In this document: piece after piece, positions 17,155 through 26,098 of the stretch
Numbering within the stretch: position 1 is the stretch's first letter
Layout of the letters: each line of letters opens with the position of its first letter
Source of the DNA: Stappia sp.
GTDB lineage: Bacteria; Pseudomonadota; Alphaproteobacteria; Rhizobiales; Stappiaceae
Assembly (NCBI GenBank): GCA_002722295.1
Contig: PBLF01000002.1
Span: forward strand, 124,001 to 188,000
Length of the DNA stretch: 64,000 nt
Reading direction: 5' to 3'
Notes under the pieces: generated by a model
What the model was told of the DNA's origin: nothing
Database searches by the model: none
Seen by the model: the letters and a program-made list of their open reading frames with translations, nothing else
Made by a program: the position numbers and the translations under genes

Positions 17155-18447
17155 ATGACCCTCGATCTTCTCGTCAGGAACGCGATGCTGCCCGACGGTC
17201 GCGGCCCGCTCGACATCGCCTGTCGCGACGGGCACATCGTGGCGCTGGAACCCGCGATCGGGGCTGACGCGGAGCAGGTGATCGACGCGGCGGGCCGTCT
17301 TGTCTCGCCGCCCTTCGTCGACAGTCACTTCCACATGGATGCGACGCTGTCGCTCGGCCTGCCGCGCATCAACGAAAGCGGCACCCTGCTTGAGGGCATC
17401 GCGCTGTGGGGAGAGCTGAAGCCGCTGCTCACGGTCGAGGCGGTGGTCGAACGCGCGCTTCGCTATTGCGATCTGGCCGTCAGCCAGGGTCTGCTCGCCA
17501 TCCGCACCCATGTGGATGTCTGCGACGACCGGCTGACGGGCGTCGAGGCGCTTCTGCACGTGAAGAAGGTGGTCGCGTCCTGGCTCGACCTGCAGCTTGT
17601 CGCCTTCCCCCAGGACGGGCTCTATCGCTCGGCGAACGCGGAGAAGAACCTGCTGCGCGCGCTCGACATGGGCGTCGACGTGGTCGGTGGCATTCCCCAT
17701 TTCGAGCGCACCATGGACGACGGTGCGCGCTCCGTGCGCCGGTTGTGCGAGATCGCCGCCGAACGGGGACTGATGGTCGACCTCCATTGCGACGAGAGCG
17801 ACGATCCCCTGTCGCGGCACATCGAGACCCTGGCCGCGGAGACGCAGCGCCTCGGCCTGTCGGGCCGCGTCGCCGGCTCCCATCTCACGTCCATGCACTC
17901 CATGGACAACTACTATGTGTCCAAGCTGCTGCCGCTGATTGCGGAAGCCGGCGTCGCGGCCATCGCCAATCCGCTGATCAACATCACCTTGCAGGGGCGT
18001 CACGACAGCTACCCCAAGCGGCGGGGCCAGACCCGGGTGCCGGAGATGCGCGAGCACGGCATCACCGTCGCCTTCGGCCATGATTGCGTGATGGACCCCT
18101 GGTATTCCATGGGCTCCGGCGACATGCTGGAGGTCGCCTCCATGGGGCTGCACGTGGCGCAGATGATGAGCCGCGATGCCATGCGCTATGCCTTCGAGTG
18201 CGTCACGACCCATCCCGCAAGGGTGCTCGGACTCGACGGGTATGGCCTGCAAAAGGGCTGCAAGGCGGACTTCGTTCTGCTGCAGGCGGCCGACCCCATC
18301 GAGGCGATCCGATTGCGCGCGCGCCGGCTTGCCGTGGTGCGTTCGGGCCGGGTGATCGCCGAAAGCGATCCCGACATTCGCCGTCTGGCGCTGGGCGGGC
18401 GCCCGGAAACCGTCGATCCCGCCACCTATGCCCCGCCTGCGGCATAG
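17155..18447 (+). CDS. codA: Cytosine deaminase
   Basis: A 430-residue amidohydrolase that converts cytosine to uracil and ammonia in the cytoplasm. Metal ligands of the family are visible: H58-F-H60 in the SHFHMD motif, DLHCDESDD, SHLTSMHSMD and AFGHDCVMDPWYSMGSGDMLE, the last being the typical cytosine-deaminase active-site segment. ATG 17155 is preceded by AAAGGA; an in-frame ATG 18 bases upstream has no such site. A product of uracil ties it to the pyrimidine catabolic locus at 48-63 kb, although no RutR-like site is seen upstream. No cytosine permease is adjacent. Confidence 0.9.
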   Translation: MTLDLLVRNAMLPDGRGPLDIACRDGHIVALEPAIGADAEQVIDAAGRLVSPPFVDSHFHMDATLSLGLPRINESGTLLEGIALWGELKPLLTVEAVVERALRYCDLAVSQGLLAIRTHVDVCDDRLTGVEALLHVKKVVASWLDLQLVAFPQDGLYRSANAEKNLLRALDMGVDVVGGIPHFERTMDDGARSVRRLCEIAAERGLMVDLHCDESDDPLSRHIETLAAETQRLGLSGRVAGSHLTSMHSMDNYYVSKLLPLIAEAGVAAIANPLINITLQGRHDSYPKRRGQTRVPEMREHGITVAFGHDCVMDPWYSMGSGDMLEVASMGLHVAQMMSRDAMRYAFECVTTHPARVLGLDGYGLQKGCKADFVLLQAADPIEAIRLRARRLAVVRSGRVIAESDPDIRRLALGGRPETVDPATYAPPAA

Positions 18448-18455
18448 GTGGCGGG
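18418..18455 (+). terminator. Perfect 15-bp hairpin across the codA stop codon
   Basis: CCCGCCACCTATGCC (18418-18432) and GGCATAGGTGGCGGG (18441-18455) form a perfect 15-bp stem with an 8-base loop. The stop codon TAG (18445-18447) is inside the right arm. No T-tract follows, so it may protect the mRNA 3' end or pause transcription rather than be a classic intrinsic terminator. Confidence 0.5.
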
Positions 18456-18531
18456 AAGATCCGGTCATGCGGACTTGGAGGGAGACGACTGGCCTGACAT
18501 AACGGGCGAAAGCGCCTCCAGGAACCAAGGT

Positions 18532-20019
18532 ATGGCATCCATCATGGACGACCCCCAGTCCGGCCCCCCTGACGTCGGCCCGAATGCGGGCCCGGCAGCC
18601 GCCGCGTCGCGGCCCGCGTCCTTCGTGCCGCCCTGTCCGGTGCGCCACGACAAGCTGCCGCCGGTGTGGAAGCTGATCGGCCTCGCCCGGCGCAGTTTTC
18701 TGTCGGTCTGGACCAAGGACTCCTTCTGGAAGCCCTGGCTCCGGGTCCGGCTCCTCCGCAAGCAGATCTTCGTCTGCAACTCGCCCGAGACGGTGCAGGA
18801 GGCGTTCCAGCGCAAGAACGCCAGCTTCGAGCGCAAGAGCGCGCAGATGCGCCATGCGCTGGAGCCGCTGCTTGGCGACGGGCTGTTCATTTCCGATGGC
18901 GAGACCTGGCGTGCGCGCCGCGACATCGTCGCCCCGATCATCCATGCCTCCCGGCTGCGCGACTTCTTTCCCGTCATGACCTCGACGGTCGCCGAACGCG
19001 GCGATGCCTGGGCGCGTGCGGGAGAGGGCGCGCGGCTCGACGCGCTGGGGGAGATGGCCCATCTGACGGCGGAGATCATCTGCCGCACCATCTTCGGCAG
19101 CTCGCTCGGGCGCGACTATGCCGCCGAGGTGGTGGAGAGCTTTACCGACTACCAGCGTCACATCGACCAGATCGACCTGGTTTCCCTGCTCGGCCTGCCG
19201 GACTGGCTGCCGCGCCGGCGCGGCCGGGCGATCCGCCGTGCGGTCGCGCGCATCGACGCGGTGCTCGACGAGATCATTTCCCGCTACGCGGACCGCCGGG
19301 AGGCGGGTGAGACCTCGGTCATCGCCGGCCTGCTCGACGCCCGCGATGCGCAGGGCCGGCCCCTCTCCCGCGAGGCGATCCGCAACGAGGCTGCGGTGAT
19401 CTTCATGGCCGGTCACGAGACCACCGCCAACACGCTGGCCTGGGCCTGGTATCTGCTGTCGCAGGACGAACATGCACGCGCCCGCCTGGAGGCGGAACTG
19501 GATACCGTGCTCGGCACGGGGGACGAGGCCCGTGTGCCGACCTTCGCCGATATGCCCCGCCTGTCCTACACCAGGGCCGTGATCGAGGAGGCGCTGCGCC
19601 TCTACCCGCCAGTGCCGATCCTCGCCCGGGAGGCCCTGGTGGACGACACCGTCGGTGGCATCGCGACCCCGAAGGGCTCGATCGTGATGGTCGTGCCCTG
19701 GCTGCTTCACCGCAATCCGGAGCTCTGGGAGCGGGCCGATCACTTCGAGCCGGAGCGGTTCCTGGGCGGGCGCCGGGGCGGGCAGTCCAAATTCGCCTAT
19801 GTGCCCTTCGCCATCGGACCGCGTATCTGCGCGGGCCTTGCTTTCGGCATGACCGAGTCCGTCCTGTCGCTGGCCATGCTGGCAAGCCGCTTCCGGCTCG
19901 ACCTGGAGGAGGAAGAGGTCGTGGAGCCTGTCTGCCGGCTCACGCTGCGTCCGGGTGAAAGCTTGCCCATGCGGCTGACCCGGCGTGTGCGCACCGATCC
20001 GGTGCCGCCGTCCTGCTGA
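18532..20019 (+). CDS. Cytochrome P450
   Basis: A 495-residue P450 with all key landmarks: I-helix oxygen-activation motif AGHETT at 293-298, EEALRLYPP (ExxR), PERF, and the haem loop FAIGPRICAG with proximal Cys433. The extended N-terminus has no membrane anchor, so it is a soluble class I type needing a ferredoxin and reductase that are not in this window. Its similarity to CYP102- or CYP4-like fatty-acid hydroxylases (FAYVPFAIGPRICAG) suggests a hydrophobic substrate, but this is a guess. ATG 18532 has AGGA eight bases upstream. Confidence 0.9.
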   Translation: MASIMDDPQSGPPDVGPNAGPAAAASRPASFVPPCPVRHDKLPPVWKLIGLARRSFLSVWTKDSFWKPWLRVRLLRKQIFVCNSPETVQEAFQRKNASFERKSAQMRHALEPLLGDGLFISDGETWRARRDIVAPIIHASRLRDFFPVMTSTVAERGDAWARAGEGARLDALGEMAHLTAEIICRTIFGSSLGRDYAAEVVESFTDYQRHIDQIDLVSLLGLPDWLPRRRGRAIRRAVARIDAVLDEIISRYADRREAGETSVIAGLLDARDAQGRPLSREAIRNEAAVIFMAGHETTANTLAWAWYLLSQDEHARARLEAELDTVLGTGDEARVPTFADMPRLSYTRAVIEEALRLYPPVPILAREALVDDTVGGIATPKGSIVMVVPWLLHRNPELWERADHFEPERFLGGRRGGQSKFAYVPFAIGPRICAGLAFGMTESVLSLAMLASRFRLDLEEEEVVEPVCRLTLRPGESLPMRLTRRVRTDPVPPSC

Positions 20020-20134
20020 GTGGCGCCACGCGCAATCCGAAAAAAGATTCGCTCAATTCTTGCAAGAAATTCGCCCGGAATTGCGCGAGCCTGCAATCTG
20101 ATTTCAAGGAATTGATATTACTAATGAAAATAGA

Positions 20135-20172
20135 AAAAGGCCCGCACCTCAGGTCGGAGGCGCGGGCCTTTT
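20135..20172. terminator. Bidirectional terminator between P450 and phaZ
   Basis: AAAAGGCCCGC (20135-20145) pairs with GCGGGCCTTTT (20162-20172). The A-tract and T-tract on the two sides allow termination in both directions, as fits two convergent genes. Confidence 0.75.
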
Positions 20173-20208
20173 CAGGTGAGGTGCGGGCAGCGCCGTGAGG
20201 GCTTGTCC

Positions 20209-21828
20209 TCAGTGTTCGGCCGGCTCGCCTGCAAGCTTTTGCGCCTGCTCGATCCAGCCGTCGCGGGCAATGCGACCACGGAAGTCGAGCTTGCCGTCCA
20301 GCGCCTCGATCTGGGCCTCGTTGAGCCCGGCGATCTGCCAGTAGTGGAAGATACCCGCGCCGTTGAGGGCGGTCTGCAGCTTCGGCCCGATGCCGGTGAT
20401 GGCGGTCAGGTCGTCGGCAACCCCCTGGGGTTCGGCAAGCAGGATCGCCGCGAGCGGATCGGACATCGTCGCGGCGGCGACACCGGCGTCCGGGCCGGCG
20501 GCCTTGGCGGGAGCCTTCGCGGTCGGCGCCGTATCCTCGCCGCGCGTGGCCTCGGCAATCTCGCTCGTGCCCCTGGGAAGCGGCGGAGCCTTTTCGGGCC
20601 GCATCATGTGCGAGCGGATGAAGTCGAGGATGCGCGGCGCGATCTCGGAGCGGAAGCGAGAGCCGTTGAAAACGCCGTAATGTCCGACGCTTGGCTGCAT
20701 GTAATGGGCCTGCATCTCCGGCGCGAGGCTGGTGCACAGGTCATGCGCGGCCTTGGTCTGGCCGCGACCGGTGATGTCGTCCTTCTCGCCCTCGACGGTC
20801 AGAAGGGCCGTGCGGCGAATGGCCCCGCAATCCACCAGTTCGCCGCGATGGGTGTAGGTGCCCTTGGGCAGCGCGTGCTGGATGAACACCGTGTCGACGG
20901 TCTGCAGGTAGAACTCGGCCGTCAGGTCCATGACCGCGAGATATTCGTCGTAGAAATCGCGGTGCTTCTCGGCACTGTCGCCATCGCCGGCGACGAGGTG
21001 CTGGAAATAGTCCCGGTGCGCGCTGACGTGCCGGTCGAGGTTCATGCTCATGAAGCCCGAGAGCTGCAGGAAGCCCGGGTAGACGTCGCGCATGAAACCG
21101 GGCTGCGGGAACGGCACCTTCATGATGACGTTGTTCTCGAACCACTCGATCGGCTTGTTCTCGGCCAGCTCGTTGACCGCCGTCGGATTGATCCGCGTGT
21201 CGATCGGCCCGCCCATCAGCGTGAGGGTCGCCGGCGACATCGGATCCCCGTGCTTTTCCATCACCGCGGCGGCGGCAAGCGCCGGAACCGAGGGTTGACA
21301 GACCGCGAGAACATGTGTGTTCGGCCCGAGATAGTGAAGCATTTCAATGATGTAATCGACGTAGTCGTCGAGGTCGAAATGCCCCTGGGCGAGCGGCACC
21401 ATGCGTGCGTCGATCCAGTCGGTGATGTAGATGTCCGCCTTCGGCAGCAGCGTCTCCACCGTGCCGCGCAGCAGCGTCGCGTAGTGCCCCGACATCGGCG
21501 CGATGACGAGAATCTTCGGATCGGGGTGCTTCTGCGGCCCCGTCTTGCGATCGAAATGAAGCAGGTTGCAGAAGGGTTTGCTCCAGACGATCTCTTCGCG
21601 AACCTGCACCTTGACGCCGCTCACGGTGGTCTCGGGAAGCCCGAACTCGGGCTTTCCGTAGCGCCGGGTGAGCCGCTCGACCATCTCGCATCCGGCCGCG
21701 ACCTGTCGCCCGACCGGCGTATGTGTCAAGGGATTCAATGGGTTCTGGAAATAGAGCCGTGTCATGTCGGCCATCGCCCGAACCGGGCTCATGGCGGCAT
21801 GGTTGAACTCGTAGAGCTGATAGAACAC
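20209..21828 (-). CDS. phaZ: Intracellular polyhydroxyalkanoate depolymerase with C-terminal helix-hairpin-helix tail
   Basis: The main part matches intracellular PHA depolymerases, which release 3-hydroxybutyrate from storage granules: FYQLYEFNHAAMSPVRAMAD at the start, the nucleophile box AVCQPSVPAL with Cys177, DITGRGQT and SVGHYGVFNGSRFR. GTG 21828 is chosen because it opens the conserved N-terminus and has GAGG eight bases upstream. After about residue 410, a low-complexity linker leads to a 60-residue helix-hairpin-helix module (DLTAITGIGPKLQTALN, then FRGRIARDGWIEQA), like the extra tail of rhizobial NuoE. Typical PhaZ ends before this, so it is an unusual fusion of 539 residues. Confidence 0.88.
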   Translation of the reverse strand: MFYQLYEFNHAAMSPVRAMADMTRLYFQNPLNPLTHTPVGRQVAAGCEMVERLTRRYGKPEFGLPETTVSGVKVQVREEIVWSKPFCNLLHFDRKTGPQKHPDPKILVIAPMSGHYATLLRGTVETLLPKADIYITDWIDARMVPLAQGHFDLDDYVDYIIEMLHYLGPNTHVLAVCQPSVPALAAAAVMEKHGDPMSPATLTLMGGPIDTRINPTAVNELAENKPIEWFENNVIMKVPFPQPGFMRDVYPGFLQLSGFMSMNLDRHVSAHRDYFQHLVAGDGDSAEKHRDFYDEYLAVMDLTAEFYLQTVDTVFIQHALPKGTYTHRGELVDCGAIRRTALLTVEGEKDDITGRGQTKAAHDLCTSLAPEMQAHYMQPSVGHYGVFNGSRFRSEIAPRILDFIRSHMMRPEKAPPLPRGTSEIAEATRGEDTAPTAKAPAKAAGPDAGVAAATMSDPLAAILLAEPQGVADDLTAITGIGPKLQTALNGAGIFHYWQIAGLNEAQIEALDGKLDFRGRIARDGWIEQAQKLAGEPAEH

Positions 21829-22092
21829 GTGACCGACCTCGCAGTCTGGCGGCAATTCCGCAGGTGCGGCGCCGAAGGCGCGCACCCCGCAATTTTTGCA
21901 GTGCAAAATTAATATGTCGAAAACGGCGCGTCGTTCAACTGCCGTGCACCGTGTGCGCACCGGCAGGTGGAGTGGAAAGGGGGCGGAGGGACCGGGATAG
22001 GCACCGGTCCGGTTCCGTAAAAGGAAGGTCTTTCAAGCAGCTTCGCGGCAGGTGTTGCCAAATGTCACCAGTCGCGCGCCTTGCTCGAAAAA

Positions 22093-23325
22093 TCAGGCGG
22101 CGAGGTCCGCGACGACCGCGTCGAGCACCAGGAATCCGGCCGGCGTCGCCCGGACGCGGGCGTCGTCGAGGCGCTCGACCATGCCGTGTTCGACGAGATC
22201 CGCGATGCGGCGCGGGTCGATGCGGCGCCCCGAGATCGCCTCGTAGCGGGCAAGGTCGACGCCCTCCACCAGCCGCAGTCCCATGAGCAGGAACTCGTCG
22301 CCCTGCTCCTCGGCATTGAGCGACAGGTCCTCGACCAGTCCGTCGCCACGCGTCTCGACCAGCGAAAGCCAGGTCTCGGGATGGCGTTCCGTGGCGGTGG
22401 CGAACTTGCCGTTGCCGCCCGAAAGCCGACCGTGGGCGCCCGGCCCGACGCCGACATAATCCCCGTAGCGCCAATAGACCAGATTGTGCCGGCACTCGGC
22501 GCCCGGACGGGCATGATTGGACACCTCGTAGGCGGGCATGCCGTTGGCCGCGCAGACCTTTTGCGTCAGTTCGTAGAGATCGGCCCCGACATCGGCGTCG
22601 GGCACCACGAGCGCGCCCTTGCGCCACAGCTCGAAGAAGGCCGTCCCCGGCTCGATGGTGAGCTGGTAGAGCGACAGGTGGTCGGCCGCAAGGCCGATGG
22701 CGCGGGTGAGTTCCGCTTCCCAGGCCTCCGCCGTCTGCTCCGGCCGCGCGTAGATCAGGTCGAAGGAGATCCGGTCGAAGGTCGCCCGTGCCGTTTCGAT
22801 CGCGGCAAGGGCCTGGGCCGTGTCGTGCAGGCGACCGAGGCGCCTGAGGTCCGCGTCGTTGAGGGCCTGGACGCCGAGGGACAGCCGGTTGACGCCGGCG
22901 CTGCGATATCCCCGGAAGCGCTCAGCCTCCACCGAGGAGGGGTTGGCCTCCATCGAGACCTCGATACCCGGCGCCAGCGACCAGTGCTTCGCGACGGCGT
23001 CGAGCACCCTGGCAACCGTGCCCGGCTCCATCAGCGACGGCGTTCCACCGCCAAGGAAAACGGAATCCACCACGCGCCCGCGGGTTCGCCCGGCCATTGT
23101 GGCCAGCTCGGTCTCGAAGGCGGCGGCAAAGCGGGCCTGATCGACCTGCGCGTGCCGGACGTGACTGTTGAAGTCGCAATAGGGGCACTTGGATTCGCAA
23201 AACGGCCAATGCACGTAGATGCCGAAGCCGCCCTCGGGGCGCACGGGCGCGACGGGGCGCTCCTCGCGCGCGGCGATCGCGGCGAAGCTCTCCCTGTTCT
23301 GCTGCTGGCCGTCCGTTTCGCTCAT
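22093..23325 (-). CDS. hemW: HemW, radical SAM haem chaperone
   Basis: A 410-residue radical SAM protein with the cluster motif [13 protein letters not shown]. The residue after the third Cys position is the HemW-type DF rather than the extra Cys of coproporphyrinogen oxidase HemN, so haem insertion into respiratory proteins is the likely role. The motifs FLGGGTPS and SLGVQALND, and a HemW C-terminal winged-helix domain ([16 protein letters not shown]), are present. Its ATG overlaps the rdgB stop (ATGA) and GGAGG lies 4 bases upstream, so translation is coupled. Confidence 0.92.
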   Translation of the reverse strand: MSETDGQQQNRESFAAIAAREERPVAPVRPEGGFGIYVHWPFCESKCPYCDFNSHVRHAQVDQARFAAAFETELATMAGRTRGRVVDSVFLGGGTPSLMEPGTVARVLDAVAKHWSLAPGIEVSMEANPSSVEAERFRGYRSAGVNRLSLGVQALNDADLRRLGRLHDTAQALAAIETARATFDRISFDLIYARPEQTAEAWEAELTRAIGLAADHLSLYQLTIEPGTAFFELWRKGALVVPDADVGADLYELTQKVCAANGMPAYEVSNHARPGAECRHNLVYWRYGDYVGVGPGAHGRLSGGNGKFATATERHPETWLSLVETRGDGLVEDLSLNAEEQGDEFLLMGLRLVEGVDLARYEAISGRRIDPRRIADLVEHGMVERLDDARVRATPAGFLVLDAVVADLAA

Positions 23326-23984
23326 CGTGCCTCCAGACACTCCCGCGCGAGCGCCTCGATGGCTCGCGCCCTGTGCGAAAGCGGCGGATTTCCGTCGTTT
23401 CCGCCATGTTTTTCCTCCGATGACATCTCGCCGAAGGTGGTCTCGCACCCGTCCGGGCGGAACATCGGATCGTAGCCGAAGCCGCCCTGGCCGCGCGGAG
23501 GCCAGACGGCCGTGCCCTCGACCTCGCCCCGGATCAGTTCGACGTGGCCGTCGGGCCACGCGAGGCAGAGCACGGCCACGAAGGACGCGCGCCGGTCCGC
23601 CGGATCGGTTGCCCCGGCGGCCTGCAGCTTCTCCTCGATGGTCCGCATGGCCATGGCGAAGTCCTTTTCCGGACCGGCCCAGCGGGCGGAATAGACGCCC
23701 GGCGCCCCGTCGAGGGCGGCAACGCAAAAACCGCTGTCGTCGGACAGGGCGGGAAGCCCCGTTGCCTCGACCGCGGCCCGTGCCTTGAGTTCCGCATTGG
23801 CCTCGAAGGTCGTTCCCGTCTCCTCCGGCTCGGCAAGGTTCAGCTCGCCCGCCGACACCACCTCGAGCCCGAAGGGGGCCAGAAGCTCGGAAAACTCGCG
23901 CAGTTTGCCCTTGTTGTGGCTGGCGAGGACCAGCCGTCCGGGCTCGAGCCGGCGACGGTCCGTCCTGGGTGCGCTTGCACTCAT
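23322..23984 (-). CDS. rdgB: RdgB/HAM1 inosine/xanthosine triphosphate pyrophosphatase
   Basis: A 220-residue housekeeping enzyme that hydrolyses dITP, ITP and XTP to the monophosphates, keeping deaminated purines out of DNA. Family motifs are [28 protein letters not shown] and LSHRARA. A Lys/Gly/Asn-rich insert ([14 protein letters not shown]) just before LSHRARA is longer than usual. It sits between rph and hemW in a conserved alphaproteobacterial order, 14 bases after rph. Confidence 0.93.
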   Translation of the reverse strand: MSASAPRTDRRRLEPGRLVLASHNKGKLREFSELLAPFGLEVVSAGELNLAEPEETGTTFEANAELKARAAVEATGLPALSDDSGFCVAALDGAPGVYSARWAGPEKDFAMAMRTIEEKLQAAGATDPADRRASFVAVLCLAWPDGHVELIRGEVEGTAVWPPRGQGGFGYDPMFRPDGCETTFGEMSSEEKHGGNDGNPPLSHRARAIEALARECLEAR

Positions 23985-23998
23985 GCTGTTGCCCCGGC

Positions 23999-24712
23999 TC
24001 AGCTGATGGCCATCTTCTGGAAGTCGACGAGCCGGGCAATCCCCGTCTTCGCCAGCCCCATCAGGGCGGCGAACTCGTCCTCGGAGAAGGGCGTGCCCTC
24101 CGCCGTTCCCTGGATCTCGACGATGCCGCCGGCGCCGGTCATGACGAAATTGGCGTCCGTGTCGGCTTCCGAATCCTCGGCGTAGTCGAGGTCGAGCACC
24201 GGGGTGCCGCCGTAGATGCCGCAGGAAATGGCGGCCACATGGTCCTTGAGGACCGGCTTCGTCACCATGTCGCGGGCACGCATCCACTCGATGCAGTCGT
24301 TGAGTGCCACCCAGGCACCGGTAATCGCGGCGGTGCGCGTGCCGCCGTCGGCCTGGATCACGTCGCAATCGACGGAGATCTGACGCTCGCCGAGCGCCGG
24401 CAGGTCGACGATGGCGCGCAGGCTGCGACCGATGAGGCGCTGGATTTCCTGCGTGCGGCCGGACTGCTTGCCGGCGGAGGCCTCGCGGCGCATCCGGTCG
24501 CCGGTGGCGCGCGGCAGCATGCCGTATTCGGCGGTCACCCACCCGCGTCCCTGACCGCGCAGCCAGGGCGGAATGCGCTCCTCGAGGCTGGCCGTGCACA
24601 GGACATGCGTATCGCCGAACTTGACCAGGCAAGAGCCCTCGGCGTGCTTGGAAACGCCACGCTCGAGCGTGACGGCGCGCAATTCGTCGGCAGCGCGTTT
24701 GGATGGCCGCAT
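23999..24712 (-). CDS. rph: Ribonuclease PH
   Basis: A 237-residue phosphorolytic 3'-to-5' exoribonuclease that trims tRNA precursors. Diagnostic segments: MRPSKR at the start, [41 protein letters not shown] and [22 protein letters not shown] 24712 is preceded by AGAGGAAA. It is the first gene of rph-rdgB-hemW and diverges from hrcA, as in many rhizobia. Confidence 0.95.
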   Translation of the reverse strand: MRPSKRAADELRAVTLERGVSKHAEGSCLVKFGDTHVLCTASLEERIPPWLRGQGRGWVTAEYGMLPRATGDRMRREASAGKQSGRTQEIQRLIGRSLRAIVDLPALGERQISVDCDVIQADGGTRTAAITGAWVALNDCIEWMRARDMVTKPVLKDHVAAISCGIYGGTPVLDLDYAEDSEADTDANFVMTGAGGIVEIQGTAEGTPFSEDEFAALMGLAKTGIARLVDFQKMAIS

Positions 24713-24892
24713 GGGAGTTTCCTCTCGTCCGTGTTTCTGCCCCGTGGCGCATGCGCCTGCCGCGTGCGCCGGCCACCTCGCCCCCTGCCGGGGCGTGTCG
24801 CGTGGCCGCTTCGCGACCGTCTTAATGCAAGTCGGCGCGCGAGGAAATCGGCAGCCAGGCGAAAATCCGTCCGACGCCGTGACGCGGGGGCT

Positions 24893-24921
24893 GTGACAGG
24901 ACCCGGTGGCGGTCCTATATA
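24893..24921 (+). promoter_or_regulatory. Predicted hrcA promoter
   Basis: GTGACA (24893-24898) and TATATA (24916-24921) are separated by 17 bases, a good housekeeping promoter. Transcription would begin near 24928, which rules out an in-frame ATG at 24926 as the hrcA start. No CIRCE repeat (TTAGCACTC-N9-GAGTGCTAA) is seen here. Confidence 0.55.
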
Positions 24922-25006
24922 GGGGATGAAACTCATCACGGCCCCGGCCCTCGCGGCGGCTCCGGGCCCGTGCATCGTGACCGCAAGCATGTATCGAGGA
25001 ACGAAA

Positions 25007-26074
25007 GTGACCCTGGGCGTCCCTTCCGTCAGCCTGAGCGATCTCGACCAGCGATCGCGCGAGATCTTCCGGTCGATCGTCGAAACCTACCTGGACACGG
25101 GCGAGCCGGTGGGCTCGCGCAACCTGTCGCGCCTGCCCTCCATCCAGTTGTCCCCGGCCTCGGTGCGCAACATCATGGCCGACCTGGAGCACGCGGGCCT
25201 TCTCTATGCCCCGCATACCTCGGCCGGCCGCCTGCCGACCGAGGGCGGCCTGCGCTTCTTCGTCGACGCGCTGCTGGAGGTCGGCGACCTGACCCGCGAG
25301 GAGCGGGCCCAGATCGAGGTCCAGGTCAAGGCGGCGCGCAGCGAGCGCACGTCCGAGCAGCTTCTGACCGAGGCGAGCCAGATGCTGTCCGGCCTGTCGC
25401 GCGGTGCCGGTGTCGTCTTCACGCACAAGATGGACGCGCGCCTGCGTCACGTGGAATTCGTGCGCATCGAGCCGCGCAAGGCGCTGGTGGTTCTGGTCGC
25501 CGACGACGGGTCGGTGGAGAACCGGGTGGTGGACCTTCCCGCCGGCCTGCCGCAGTCGGCACTCATCGAGGCGTCGAACTATCTCACCAGTCTCATTCGC
25601 GGGCGTACGCTCGCCGAGGCGCGCGCCGAGCTGGAAATCCAGCGTGACCGGCACCAGAAGGAGCTGGACGAGCTCACCGCCAAGCTGGTGGAGGCGGGCA
25701 TTGCGACACGTGCCGGCGACACCTCCGATGCGGGGTCGCTGATCGTGCGCGGCCGCTCCAACCTGCTTTCGCATCTGGAGGCCGAACGCGACCTAGAACG
25801 TATCCGGCTGCTCTTCGACGACCTGGAAAGCAAGCGCGACCTGATCCAGCTCCTGGCCGCCGCCGAGGGAGGGGAGGGCGTGCGGATCTTCATCGGCTCG
25901 GAGAACAAGCTGTTCTCGCTCTCCGGCTCCTCCATCGTGGTCTCGCCCTTCCGCGACCAGGACGAACGCATTATCGGCGTTCTGGGCGTCATCGGTCCGA
26001 CGCGGCTGAACTATGCCCGCATCATCCCCATGGTCGACTACACCGCCCGCCTGGTCGGGCGGCTGTTGCGCTGA
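25007..26074 (+). CDS. hrcA: Heat-inducible transcription repressor HrcA
   Basis: A 355-residue HrcA with the DNA-binding domain [32 protein letters not shown] and [18 protein letters not shown], followed by the HrcA effector domain ([29 protein letters not shown]). HrcA represses groESL by binding CIRCE elements and is kept active by GroEL. GTG 25007 has GAGG seven bases upstream; upstream ATG codons lack a binding site. In many alphaproteobacteria grpE follows directly, but here a MoeB/ThiF gene follows after 24 bases. Confidence 0.95.
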   Translation: MTLGVPSVSLSDLDQRSREIFRSIVETYLDTGEPVGSRNLSRLPSIQLSPASVRNIMADLEHAGLLYAPHTSAGRLPTEGGLRFFVDALLEVGDLTREERAQIEVQVKAARSERTSEQLLTEASQMLSGLSRGAGVVFTHKMDARLRHVEFVRIEPRKALVVLVADDGSVENRVVDLPAGLPQSALIEASNYLTSLIRGRTLAEARAELEIQRDRHQKELDELTAKLVEAGIATRAGDTSDAGSLIVRGRSNLLSHLEAERDLERIRLLFDDLESKRDLIQLLAAAEGGEGVRIFIGSENKLFSLSGSSIVVSPFRDQDERIIGVLGVIGPTRLNYARIIPMVDYTARLVGRLLR

Positions 26075-26098
26075 CACTTTTTCCCGGCAAGGATCCCG

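Noticed and set aside
16813-19743. 976-residue leftward frame across LysR, codA and P450
   Set aside because: It mirrors three real genes with intact motifs on the other strand.
22081-23475. 464-residue frame antisense to hemW
   Set aside because: The radical SAM CxxxCxxC motif and the ATGA coupling with rdgB are on the other strand.
24926-25006. Longer N-terminus of HrcA from ATG 24926 or 24989
   Set aside because: ATG 24926 coincides with the predicted transcription start and neither ATG has a ribosome binding site; GTG 25007 follows GAGG at ideal spacing and opens the conserved domain.
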